DNA of 46,453 nt from Elusimicrobia bacterium GWC2_61_19. Lineage in GTDB: Bacteria; Elusimicrobiota; Elusimicrobia; Elusimicrobiales; UBA9959. The stretch covers positions 1 to 46,453 of the forward strand of contig MGUD01000004.1 in assembly GCA_001799795.1 (NCBI GenBank), read 5' to 3'. Positions 34,563 to 41,421 of this stretch are shown here, in pieces (position 1 is the stretch's first letter; each line of letters begins with the position of its first letter). The notes beneath the pieces are model-generated. The model made no database searches, was not told where the DNA came from, and worked only from the letters and a program-made list of their open reading frames with translations. The translations under genes were made by a program, and so were the position numbers.

Positions 34563-34859
34563 TTAGTGCTGCGCCGAGGTGGTCTGCGCGGCGGCCGGAG
34601 CGGCTTCGCTCTTGGGCATGGCGAAGTTCATGACGGCCAGCAGACAGATGACCAGCGCGAAGAACGCGAGGCCTTCTATCAGGGCGGCCGCGATGATCAT
34701 CGTGGTGCGCAGGGCCGGGCCGGCTTCGGGCTGGCGGGCGGTGCCGTCGAGGGCGCCGGCGGCGAGCTTGCCGATACCGAGGCCCGCGCCTATCAGGGTA
34801 AGGCCGGCGCCGAGGCCCGCGCCTATGTAGCCGAGGCCGAGGAATGTCAAGTCGTTCAT
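34563..34859 (-). CDS. atpE: F-type ATP synthase c subunit (proteolipid)
   Basis: A 98-residue rotor-ring subunit with a helical hairpin: helix one has the Gly-rich GAGLGAGLTLIGAGLGIGK, the loop is ARQPE (contacts gamma and epsilon), and helix two carries Glu62 in AAALIEGLAFFALVICLL. No Gln in helix one or Ser/Thr after the Glu is seen, so a proton ring is inferred rather than sodium. The C-terminal tail (SEAAPAAAQTTSAQH) is an Ala-rich extension beyond the usual length. GGAGG precedes the ATG. Confidence 0.95.
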   Translation of the reverse strand: MNDLTFLGLGYIGAGLGAGLTLIGAGLGIGKLAAGALDGTARQPEAGPALRTTMIIAAALIEGLAFFALVICLLAVMNFAMPKSEAAPAAAQTTSAQH

Positions 34860-34905
34860 GTGTACTACCTCCGTTAAAATATCGAACCGAAAAGCTTGCG
34901 CGCCC

Positions 34906-35670
34906 TTAGTGCGGGTGCATGGCCGAACCGGTGAAGATCGCCGTCAGGAAAACAAAAACGTACGCCTGCAGGAAAGCCACAAACAGCTCCAGCAGCAGCG
35001 TGAACAACACCAGCCCCACCGCTATGGGGGCCACGCCCAGCAGGCCGACGGCCACGCCGAACGAGCCAAAAATAAAGATGAAGCTGATGAAGGCCAGGAT
35101 GACGATATGCCCGGCGATCATATTGGCGAAAAGACGGATGGCCAGCGCGAAGGTTTTGGTCACCAGGCCCACCAGTTCTATGGGGAACAGCAGCGGGTAA
35201 AGCCAGCCCGGGACGCCTTTGGGAACGATATGGCTCAAATAACCTATCAGCCCCTGCTCTTTTATGCCGGCGAAATTGATCAGCGCGAAAGTGGTGAGCG
35301 CCAGGCCCGCCGTGACGGCGAAGTTGCCGGTGGCGGTGGAGCCGTAAGGCACCAGGCCCAGCAGGTTGAGCAGGAGGATGAAAAAGAACAGCGTGGAGAA
35401 GTAGCCCATGTAGGCCGCGCCCTTATGCCCCAGGTTCGGCACCACCACCTCGTCGCGCAGGAACAGCACTATTATCTCTATCATGGCCCTGAAAGGCGCG
35501 AGGGCGCGGGACTTGCTGCGTATGATCAGGGGGAACACCACCAGCAGGATGACGGAGGCGATGGCCATCATCAGCAGGTGTTTGGAAATAGGAAGCTTGA
35601 GCGGGCCGAAAACGGCCCAGGACCAGATATGGTCTACGATGTGGTGTTCAAGAATCTCTTTTAATCCCAT
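34906..35670 (-). CDS. atpB: F-type ATP synthase a subunit
   Basis: A 254-residue integral stator protein with about six membrane segments. The essential Arg lies in KTFALAIRLFANMIAGHIVI. The N-terminal DHIWSWAVFGPLKLPISKH and the PYGSTATGNFAVTAGLALTTF segment match bacterial a subunits. Its first 23 nt overlap the upstream atpI-like gene. Together with atpE it forms the ion half-channels. Identity is secure. Confidence 0.95.
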   Translation of the reverse strand: MGLKEILEHHIVDHIWSWAVFGPLKLPISKHLLMMAIASVILLVVFPLIIRSKSRALAPFRAMIEIIVLFLRDEVVVPNLGHKGAAYMGYFSTLFFFILLLNLLGLVPYGSTATGNFAVTAGLALTTFALINFAGIKEQGLIGYLSHIVPKGVPGWLYPLLFPIELVGLVTKTFALAIRLFANMIAGHIVILAFISFIFIFGSFGVAVGLLGVAPIAVGLVLFTLLLELFVAFLQAYVFVFLTAIFTGSAMHPH

Positions 35671-35938
35671 TATATTTCAGCGGATACGCTTCAAAAACCA
35701 TCTGGACCAGGATCAGGGACGCCGCGAACGCGATTGTAATTATATATTTTTCATGGCGCAGCAGACAAACGGCCGCCACCAGAACGATCAGGCGCAGAAA
35801 AATACCGCCCACAAAAACGGAATAAAAAACGGCCTCGGACGCGGCCAGCGCTTTTTTAAGCGCCCACCGCGAGGCGCCCCCGCTCAAGGCGCCCAGCGCG
35901 GCCCCGTAAACGGCCGCCGCCAGAGCCGACCCTATCAC
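35648..35938 (-). CDS. atpI: AtpI-like ATP synthase accessory membrane protein
   Basis: A 96-residue protein with three or four hydrophobic segments (about 1-20, 40-60, 66-86). Proteins of the ATP synthase I type precede atpB in many operons and help c-ring assembly or magnesium supply. Sequence conservation in this family is low, so the call rests mainly on size, topology and position. The start overlaps the upstream small gene by 4 nt and its end overlaps atpB by 23 nt. Confidence 0.75.
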   Translation of the reverse strand: MIGSALAAAVYGAALGALSGGASRWALKKALAASEAVFYSVFVGGIFLRLIVLVAAVCLLRHEKYIITIAFAASLILVQMVFEAYPLKYNGIKRDS

Positions 35939-36147
35939 TTTCCGCCCCCGTTTTCCCTGGGGAACAATTCACGTATCACCAGATAAAATCCCGCGCCAAG
36001 ACCGCCGGCCGCCCCGCCCAGCATCAGCCAGGGCGCCGTCCCGGCTTTTTTATCCAGCTGATACCCGGCCCAGAAGCCCAGCAGCACGGCCACGGCCAGC
36101 TCCAGCCCTATCTGCGCGTACTTCCAGTAGCTCTCGGTCTCTTGCAT
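35935..36147 (-). CDS. atpZ: AtpZ/AtpQ-like small ATP synthase accessory protein
   Basis: A 70-residue protein with two membrane helices, YAQIGLELAVAVLLGFWAGYQLDKKAG and LMLGGAAGGLGAGFYLVIREL. The G-x-x-x-G-rich pair separated by a basic turn (YQLDKK) is the pattern of the F0F1-ATPase-associated AtpZ/AtpI-type family. It is the first gene of the F-ATPase operon and is divergent from the GGDEF gene, with 76 nt between the two start codons. No strong promoter is visible in that gap. Confidence 0.78.
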   Translation of the reverse strand: MQETESYWKYAQIGLELAVAVLLGFWAGYQLDKKAGTAPWLMLGGAAGGLGAGFYLVIRELFPRENGGGK

Positions 36148-36223
36148 ACCGCTATTCTACATTTTTCCCGCCTCAAGGTTATCCGCCAACCGGCCCCAAA
36201 AATAAAATGGTAAAATTCTGGAC

Positions 36224-37939
36224 ATGGACGCCGCTGGCAAGAAGATACTCCTTGTGGAAAAAGACGCCGCCTCCGCGGCAGCGCTGACCTCTTTCCTGGA
36301 AAACCACGGCTACCTCGCCCGGACGGTCACCGATTACCGGGAGGCCCTCACGGCCGTGCAGAACTGGAAACCGGACCTGGTCATCCTGAACATCCTCATC
36401 CAGGCCTTCAGCCCCCTGGAACTCATCAACGAGATAAAGAAGGACCCGTTCACCGAGAACCAGAAGATCATAATCTTTTCCCAGACCCCCGAAACCGGCA
36501 TCGCCACCGGCCCGACGCCCGCGGTGCGCGGCTACCTCACCAAACCCCTGGATTTCGAGGCGCTGAAGGCGGCCCTGCAGAAGGCCCTGCCGGCGCCGGC
36601 CCCCGGCAGCCATGTGACCGTCATGGTGGCCGACGACGATACCGAATTTTCCGACCTGGTAAAGATGTTCCTGGAGGCCAATAACTACCGCGCTCTTGTG
36701 GTCAACGACGCCATGACGGTGCTGGACCGCCTGCGCGCCGACAAACCGGACGCGCTGCTGCTGGACCTGATGATGCCGAAAAAAGACGGCTTCGCCATCA
36801 TGAGCGAGATGCAGGACTCGGCGGACACCGCCGGCATCCCCATCATCATCATAAGCGGCCTGCGCCTGGAGAATTACCAGGAGCGCGGCATTCTTACCGG
36901 CCTGCCGGAGATAGTGGCCAGGGAGATCCCCGGCGACCTGCTTTTAAAACTGATAGAGGAACAGACCGCCCAGGGGAGGCCCGCCCAGCCCGGGGAGCCG
37001 CCCAAGGCGGTGCGCCCGCGCGTCCTGCTGGCGGACGACCAGACCGAACTGCTGCTGCTGATGAAGGAAATGGTGGAAGCCGCCGGCTTCGACGTCTGCA
37101 CGGCTAACGACGGGGTGGAAGCCCTGACCGCGGTTTTTGAGAACAACCCCGACATCATAGTTCTGGACCACAATATGCCGCGCAAGGACGGCCTGGAGGT
37201 GGCGCAGGACCTTAAGAACAACCCCATCTTCGCCCATATCCCCATCATCATCGTTACCGGCGCGGGCGACAAGCGCACCAAGCTCAAGGGCCTGAGCATG
37301 GGCATAGACGATTACCTGATAAAACCGGTGGACACCGACGAGCTGATAGCGCGCATCCGCATGATCCTGAAGCGCAACAAGCAGGTGCTGGACACCAACC
37401 CGCTTTCCAAACTGCCCGGCAACCCGTCGATACAGGCCCGGGTGGAGCGCGAGCTGCAGAAAGGCGGCGCCTTCGCCGTGCTGTACCTGGACCTCAATAA
37501 TTTCAAGGCCTACAACGACACTTACGGCTTCGAGGCCGGCGACCGGGTGCTGAAGGCCACCGCCAACCTGCTGGTGAAGCTGACCATCCAGAACGAGAAC
37601 TCGGAAGACTTCATCGGCCATATCGGCGGCGACGATTTCATCGTGGTCACGGATTACGCCCGGGCCGAAGACCTGGCCCGCCGCATAGCGGCGGCTTTCG
37701 ACGAGATAGCCCCCTCTTTCTACAGCAAGGCCGACCGCGACCGCGGGCACATCGTCTCCACCGACCGCCAGGGCGATATCAAGAAATTCCCCTTCCTGTC
37801 CATCTCCATCGGCATAGTGCAGAACAAGACCCGCACCCTGCATTCCTTCGCCCAGGTGAGCAATATCGGCACCGAGCTGAAGAAAGGCGCCAAGGCCGCT
37901 CCCAAGAGCCACTACATAATGGACCGCCGCACCGACTGA
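36224..37939 (+). CDS. Triple-receiver diguanylate cyclase-like response regulator (REC-REC-REC-GGDEF)
   Basis: A 571-residue cytoplasmic signalling protein. Three receiver domains cover about 6-122, 131-250 and 265-385, followed by a GGDEF domain (about 390-571) with LDLNNFKAYNDTYGFEAGD and the active-site loop GGDDF (468-472). No RxxD inhibitory site precedes the loop. REC1 has Asn56 where the phospho-acceptor Asp belongs; REC2 keeps Asp181 but lacks the KP switch (REIPGD instead); REC3 looks complete (Asp315, Lys in LIKPVD). It probably makes cyclic di-GMP under control of REC3, a plausible input for the pilus. No cognate kinase is adjacent. Confidence 0.88.
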   Translation: MDAAGKKILLVEKDAASAAALTSFLENHGYLARTVTDYREALTAVQNWKPDLVILNILIQAFSPLELINEIKKDPFTENQKIIIFSQTPETGIATGPTPAVRGYLTKPLDFEALKAALQKALPAPAPGSHVTVMVADDDTEFSDLVKMFLEANNYRALVVNDAMTVLDRLRADKPDALLLDLMMPKKDGFAIMSEMQDSADTAGIPIIIISGLRLENYQERGILTGLPEIVAREIPGDLLLKLIEEQTAQGRPAQPGEPPKAVRPRVLLADDQTELLLLMKEMVEAAGFDVCTANDGVEALTAVFENNPDIIVLDHNMPRKDGLEVAQDLKNNPIFAHIPIIIVTGAGDKRTKLKGLSMGIDDYLIKPVDTDELIARIRMILKRNKQVLDTNPLSKLPGNPSIQARVERELQKGGAFAVLYLDLNNFKAYNDTYGFEAGDRVLKATANLLVKLTIQNENSEDFIGHIGGDDFIVVTDYARAEDLARRIAAAFDEIAPSFYSKADRDRGHIVSTDRQGDIKKFPFLSISIGIVQNKTRTLHSFAQVSNIGTELKKGAKAAPKSHYIMDRRTD

Positions 37940-37950
37940 CGCAAAAAACA

Positions 37951-37976
37951 AGGCGCCCTCCCGGGGCGCCTCTTTC
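37951..37976. terminator. Bidirectional terminator between the GGDEF and protease genes
   Basis: AGGCGCCC, a 5-nt loop, then GGGCGCCT. On the plus strand it is followed by CTTTCC. On the minus strand it is followed by TGTTTTTTG, a stronger U-tract. It serves both convergent genes. Confidence 0.65.
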
Positions 37977-37993
37977 CGCTCGCATTTTTCAGA

Positions 37994-39166
37994 TCAGATA
38001 CTGATAGACACCGGCTCCGGCACGTCCGGCACGGTGTAGACGGCCGGCTGCATCTGCCCGCCGCTCTGCCCGGGGACGTAGATAGCCGGCACCACCTTGA
38101 CCTTGCCCGGCTGCGGCAGCGCCATGGCGTCCATATATTTTTCCATCTCGGTCTGCGGGATCAGGCCTTTTAATTCGGATACAAGGGTCACATCCTCGCC
38201 TTCCCCGCCGTCCTGCGGGTAGACGTTGGCGCGGCCGGGCGTGTAAAGATAAGGATTGCGCGGGTCCTCCACCTCGGAGGAACCGGCGTCGTAGACAAAA
38301 TCCACGCCGCCGCGCACCAGGATCCCCTCTATCTTCATAGTCGCCATGTTGAAAACCGGGCTGCCGGAATTACCCTTAAAAGTGTCCAGGTCCGTCACAA
38401 AATAACCGGCGCGGGTCACGCTTCTGACGGAGGCCCCTTCTTCCTGCACCTTGACCGGCATGCCGGCGGGGTAGCCGATAACCCCCACTTTGGCGCCCTT
38501 AGCCACCGGAACGCGGCTTATGGCGAGGGGAGGCCGGCCGGTCACCTTGCGGTCCAGTTTGACCAGGGCGTAGTCTGCGCCCTTGCCTGAAACGGGGGCC
38601 TGGGTGCAGGCGCCGTCACGGCAGGTGAAATTGTGGCCCTCGCCGTCCTTGTCGGCCGGGTCCTGCACCCGCTGGGCTATTATCCGGCTGCAGGCATAGA
38701 CGTCCCGCGCCGGAAAAGCCGAGGGGGTCTCGCCGGCGCGCGTGGCGGCGTAACCGAAAACGAACTTGACCCTTTCGCAGGGACCGCCGCGCTCGTCCGG
38801 CTTGAAGCAATGCCCGGCCGTAAGCACCAGGTCCTCGCCCACCAGCACGCCCGAGCAGAAAGCGCCCACCGCCTGCCCGGCAAAGGGCTCGCCGGGCTGC
38901 AGGTTGTGTTTATCTTTAAGGGAAAGGGACTTAAGCCTGTAAACACCGGCGGCTTCGTCCTTTATGACGGCCCGGTCGGAGAACAGCGCGGCCGTGGAGT
39001 CGGCGAACTTGCGCATTATCTGCCCGGCCTGGTAGGGGTCTATGAGATTGTTGTCGCCGTAAAACGAGGTTTCCTCGGCCCGGACGCCGCTGCCGGCGCA
39101 CAATACGGACCAGCCGCCGGTCAGGGCCGCGGTCAGAAGGAGGATGGTGATCAAGCTGCGTTTCAT
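37994..39166 (-). CDS. Secreted trypsin-like serine protease (S1 fold)
   Basis: A 390-residue exported protease. The signal peptide is MKRSLITILLLTAALTGG. The catalytic triad is visible as His119 in TAGHCF, Asp198 in ADYALVKLD and Ser267 in KGNSGSPVF. The N-terminal region (30-100) is a propeptide or accessory segment; Cys104 and Cys120 around the His could form the usual disulphide. The pattern recalls glutamyl-endopeptidase or V8-type bacterial S1 enzymes, but specificity is not evident. The track starts at a GTG (39175); the ATG at 39166 gives a cleaner signal peptide. A consensus-like promoter lies so close that the leader is only about 16 nt. The C-terminal about 70 residues are Pro/Val-rich. 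Confidence 0.85.
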   Translation of the reverse strand: MKRSLITILLLTAALTGGWSVLCAGSGVRAEETSFYGDNNLIDPYQAGQIMRKFADSTAALFSDRAVIKDEAAGVYRLKSLSLKDKHNLQPGEPFAGQAVGAFCSGVLVGEDLVLTAGHCFKPDERGGPCERVKFVFGYAATRAGETPSAFPARDVYACSRIIAQRVQDPADKDGEGHNFTCRDGACTQAPVSGKGADYALVKLDRKVTGRPPLAISRVPVAKGAKVGVIGYPAGMPVKVQEEGASVRSVTRAGYFVTDLDTFKGNSGSPVFNMATMKIEGILVRGGVDFVYDAGSSEVEDPRNPYLYTPGRANVYPQDGGEGEDVTLVSELKGLIPQTEMEKYMDAMALPQPGKVKVVPAIYVPGQSGGQMQPAVYTVPDVPEPVSISI

Positions 39167-39188
39167 AATGTGCACCGTTGCTATTTAT

Positions 39189-39217
39189 ATTATGCGGTGC
39201 GGGTTGATATTTGTCAA
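39189..39217 (-). promoter_or_regulatory. Promoter of the protease gene
   Basis: On the minus strand a perfect TTGACA (39217-39212), a 17-nt spacer and CATAAT (39194-39189). The predicted transcription start is near 39182, about 16 nt before ATG. Confidence 0.65.
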
Positions 39218-39224
39218 CCCCTGG

Positions 39225-39248
39225 AGGGCCCAGGGCCGCCTGGGCCCT
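39225..39248. repeat. GC-rich 10-bp hairpin upstream of the protease promoter
   Basis: AGGGCCCAGG and CCTGGGCCCT pair perfectly around GCCG. No T-run follows on the minus strand. It lies between the SWIB terminator and the protease -35 box, so it could be a binding site or a second transcription block. Confidence 0.45.
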
Positions 39249-39275
39249 TAGGCCCGGCCTGCGCGGCGGGATAAA

Positions 39276-39309
39276 TAAAAACGCCGCCCGCTTTTAACAC
39301 GGACGGCGT
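39276..39309 (-). terminator. Terminator of the SWIB gene
   Basis: On the minus strand ACGCCGTCCG pairs with CGGGCGGCGT (one T-G wobble, 9-nt loop) and is followed by TTTTATTTAT, shortly after the SWIB stop. Confidence 0.75.
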
Positions 39310-39327
39310 CAAGAGATAACAACCTGC

Positions 39328-39591
39328 TTATTTCTTTATGTTCTTGCTGATGATGGTGGCCAGGTCGAACATGGTAACCTGCTTCTTGTTGGCGAAAAGA
39401 GGAAGAAGCTTGGCATCGGCGTTGATGTTGCGCTTGTTCTTCTTGTCCTGCAGGTTGTTCTTCTTTATGTACACCCAGAGTTTCTTAACGATCTCGGTGC
39501 GGGGAAGGGGCTTCGCTCCAACCAGCGCGCCAAGGGTGTCGTTAGGGGTAACGGGGGCCATGAACTTCGAGTTTGCTTTAGCTGCGGGCAT
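39328..39591 (-). CDS. SWIB-domain protein
   Basis: An 87-residue protein consisting of one SWIB/MDM2-type domain. The segments MAPVTPNDTLGALVGAKPLPRTEIVKKLWVYIKKNNLQD, followed by NKRNINADAKLLPLF and ending MFDLATIISKNIKK, match the fold used in eukaryotic chromatin remodelling and in chlamydial SWIB proteins. Bacterial members are small and abundant; roles in nucleoid structure or transcription are proposed but unproven. It has a strong ribosome site (AGGAGG, 7 nt before ATG), a TTGACA promoter and its own terminator, so it is a monocistronic and probably well-expressed gene. A palindromic element ends 3 nt from its -35 box. Confidence 0.87.
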   Translation of the reverse strand: MPAAKANSKFMAPVTPNDTLGALVGAKPLPRTEIVKKLWVYIKKNNLQDKKNKRNINADAKLLPLFANKKQVTMFDLATIISKNIKK

Positions 39592-39631
39592 TGTACGTCC
39601 TCCTTAAGGTCTTGCTTCAAATTACCCCTAC

Positions 39632-39661
39632 ATATAACCTATTTTCCATTGGGAGTGTCAA
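39632..39661 (-). promoter_or_regulatory. Promoter of the SWIB gene
   Basis: On the minus strand TTGACA (39661-39656), an 18-nt spacer and TTATAT (39637-39632). The start is expected near 39625, giving a leader of about 34 nt with an AGGAGG site. Confidence 0.6.
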
Positions 39662-39663
39662 TA

Positions 39664-39767
39664 GGGGGAGGGGACGCTGATGAATTGTTTCCTAATCGCG
39701 GGTAGTTTGCTCGAGACCTGCTGACGGCAGCGGAATTAGGAAACAATTCATCAGCGTCCCCTCCCCC
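39664..39767. repeat. Long palindromic element, copy 2 (MITE/REP-like)
   Basis: A perfect 33-bp inverted repeat (39664-39696 against 39735-39767) includes the same GGGGACGCT end as copy 1, then a different AT-rich arm (TGATGAATTGTTTCC...). The 38-nt centre has a small CTGC/GCAG hairpin. On the minus strand the centre shares GCTGCCG and GAGCAAA with copy 1, in that order, so the copies lie in opposite orientation. It starts 11 nt after the pckA stop codon and ends just before the SWIB -35 box. No ORF inside. Confidence 0.85.
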
Positions 39768-39777
39768 TCCCCACCCA

Positions 39778-41358
39778 CTAGATCTTGGGACCGGCGCCGC
39801 TTATCGCTTTGCTGGTCACGTTGAATTTCTTAAAATTCGCCGCGAACAGCCCCGCCAGTTCTTTACACTTGGCGTCATAGAGCTTTTTGTCGGCCCAGGC
39901 TTCGCGCGGGTTCAGCACTTCGGCCGGCACGCCGGGGCACTTAGTCGGGATCTCGAAGCCGAACACCGGGTCCTTGGTGAATTTCACCTTGGCGAGCTTC
40001 CCGTCCAGCGCGGAATTAAGCAGGGCGCGGGTATGCTGGATGCTCATGCGCTTGCCCGTGCCGTAGGGCCCGCCGCACAGGCCGGTATTGATCAGCCAGC
40101 AGTCGGCCTTGTTGCCGCGCATTTTCTTCTCGAGCAGTTCGGCGTAAACCGAGGGATGGTGGCTCATGAACGGCGCGCCGAAGCAGGTGCTGAACGTGGC
40201 CTTGGGCTCTTTAATGCCCATTTCGGTGTTGGCCACTTTGGCGGTGTAGCCGCTTATGAAGTGATACATGGCCTGTTCGTAAGAGAGCCGGGCGATGGGC
40301 GGCAGCACGCCGAAAGCGTCGTAGGTCAGCATCACGATGTTCTTCGGGTGCGGGAAAGCCGCGCCCTTGATGGCGTTGTCTATGAATTCCAGCGGATAGG
40401 CGGCGCGGGTGTTCTCGGTGAGCGAACCGTCGTTGAGGTCCAGCGCGCGGGTCTCTTTATCGTACACCACGTTCTCGAGGATGGTGCCGAAGCGCCCCGT
40501 GGCCGCGTAGATCTGCGGCTCGGCCTCGGCCGACAGGTTGATGACCTTGGCGTAGCAGCCGCCTTCGAAGTTGAAAATACCGTTGTCGCTCCAGCCGTGC
40601 TCGTCGTCGCCGATCAGGCGGCGCAGCGGGTCGGAGGACAGCGTGGTCTTGCCGGTGCCGGACAGGCCGAAGAAAATAGCGGTGTCGCCGGCCTTGCCGA
40701 CGTTGGCGGAGCAGTGCATGGGCATCACGCCCTTAAGGGGCAGCAGGTAGTTCATCACGGAGAAGATGGATTTCTTTATCTCCCCGGCGTAGGCGGTGCC
40801 GCCTATCAGCACGGTCCGGGTCCGGAAGTTCACCAGGATGAAGGCGGCGCCGCGGGTGCCGTCCACTTGGGGCAGCGCGTGGAAGCCGGGCGCGTTGACG
40901 ACCGTGAAATCGGGGATGAAGCCGGCCAGGTCGGCGGCGGGAGGGTTTATGAACATATGCCCGGAGAACAGGCTGTGCCAGGCCAGTTCCGTGTACACGC
41001 GCACCCGCAGGCGGTTCTTGGGGTCGGAGCCGGCGTAGCAGTCGCGCTGGTAAACGTCCCTTACGCCCAAATAGGCCTGCACTTTGCCGAGCAGTTTGTC
41101 GAAGGCGGCCTCTTCTATGGCCACGTTCTGGTCGCCCCACCAGATATGCTTTTCGCTCGCGGGGTCCTTCACTATGAACTTGTCCTGCGCGGACCGGGCG
41201 GTGTGCTTGCCGGTGCGGGCGCACAGCGCGCCGCCGGCGGTGATGACGGCCTCTTTGTTAGTCACGGCGTGCTCGTAGAGCGCGGGGGCGGAAAGGTTCT
41301 TATATATCGTTTTTGAAGTCGTCAGTTCCGCGACGGCGGCGGGTGTTTTGGAGTCCAT
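39778..41358 (-). CDS. pckA: Phosphoenolpyruvate carboxykinase (ATP)
   Basis: A 526-residue enzyme converting oxaloacetate and ATP to phosphoenolpyruvate, CO2 and ADP, or the reverse in CO2-fixing fermentations. The kinase-1a loop FGLSGTGKTTLS (230-241), kinase-2 LIGDDEHGW, substrate-site RSAQDKF and the NTGLCGGPYGTGKRM segment are visible. It belongs to the ATP family, not the GTP family. The track starts at 41394; ATG at 41358 is preceded by GAGGT at good spacing and is preferred. A candidate promoter overlaps the aminotransferase stop codon. The two genes together link oxaloacetate to PEP and aspartate. Confidence 0.94.
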   Translation of the reverse strand: MDSKTPAAVAELTTSKTIYKNLSAPALYEHAVTNKEAVITAGGALCARTGKHTARSAQDKFIVKDPASEKHIWWGDQNVAIEEAAFDKLLGKVQAYLGVRDVYQRDCYAGSDPKNRLRVRVYTELAWHSLFSGHMFINPPAADLAGFIPDFTVVNAPGFHALPQVDGTRGAAFILVNFRTRTVLIGGTAYAGEIKKSIFSVMNYLLPLKGVMPMHCSANVGKAGDTAIFFGLSGTGKTTLSSDPLRRLIGDDEHGWSDNGIFNFEGGCYAKVINLSAEAEPQIYAATGRFGTILENVVYDKETRALDLNDGSLTENTRAAYPLEFIDNAIKGAAFPHPKNIVMLTYDAFGVLPPIARLSYEQAMYHFISGYTAKVANTEMGIKEPKATFSTCFGAPFMSHHPSVYAELLEKKMRGNKADCWLINTGLCGGPYGTGKRMSIQHTRALLNSALDGKLAKVKFTKDPVFGFEIPTKCPGVPAEVLNPREAWADKKLYDAKCKELAGLFAANFKKFNVTSKAISGAGPKI

Positions 41359-41392
41359 GGTGCTACCTCTTTTGTTTGTAAGACTGGCGGGC

Positions 41393-41421
41393 ATTTTAGA
41401 CCTCTTAGTCCGGTTAGTCCA
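41393..41421 (-). promoter_or_regulatory. Candidate promoter of pckA
   Basis: On the minus strand TGGACT, a 17-nt spacer and TAAAAT. The -35 box overlaps the end of the aminotransferase gene. GGACTAA occurs twice in the region. Leader about 28 nt. Confidence 0.4.

Noticed and set aside
36148-36223. Promoter for the F-ATPase operon in the divergent gap
   Set aside because: TAGAAT-like and TTGAGG-like boxes occur on the minus strand but with wrong spacing; nothing convincing.
40033-41316. 427-aa ORF on the plus strand opposite pckA
   Set aside because: Shadow of a clear PEP carboxykinase with all motifs intact.
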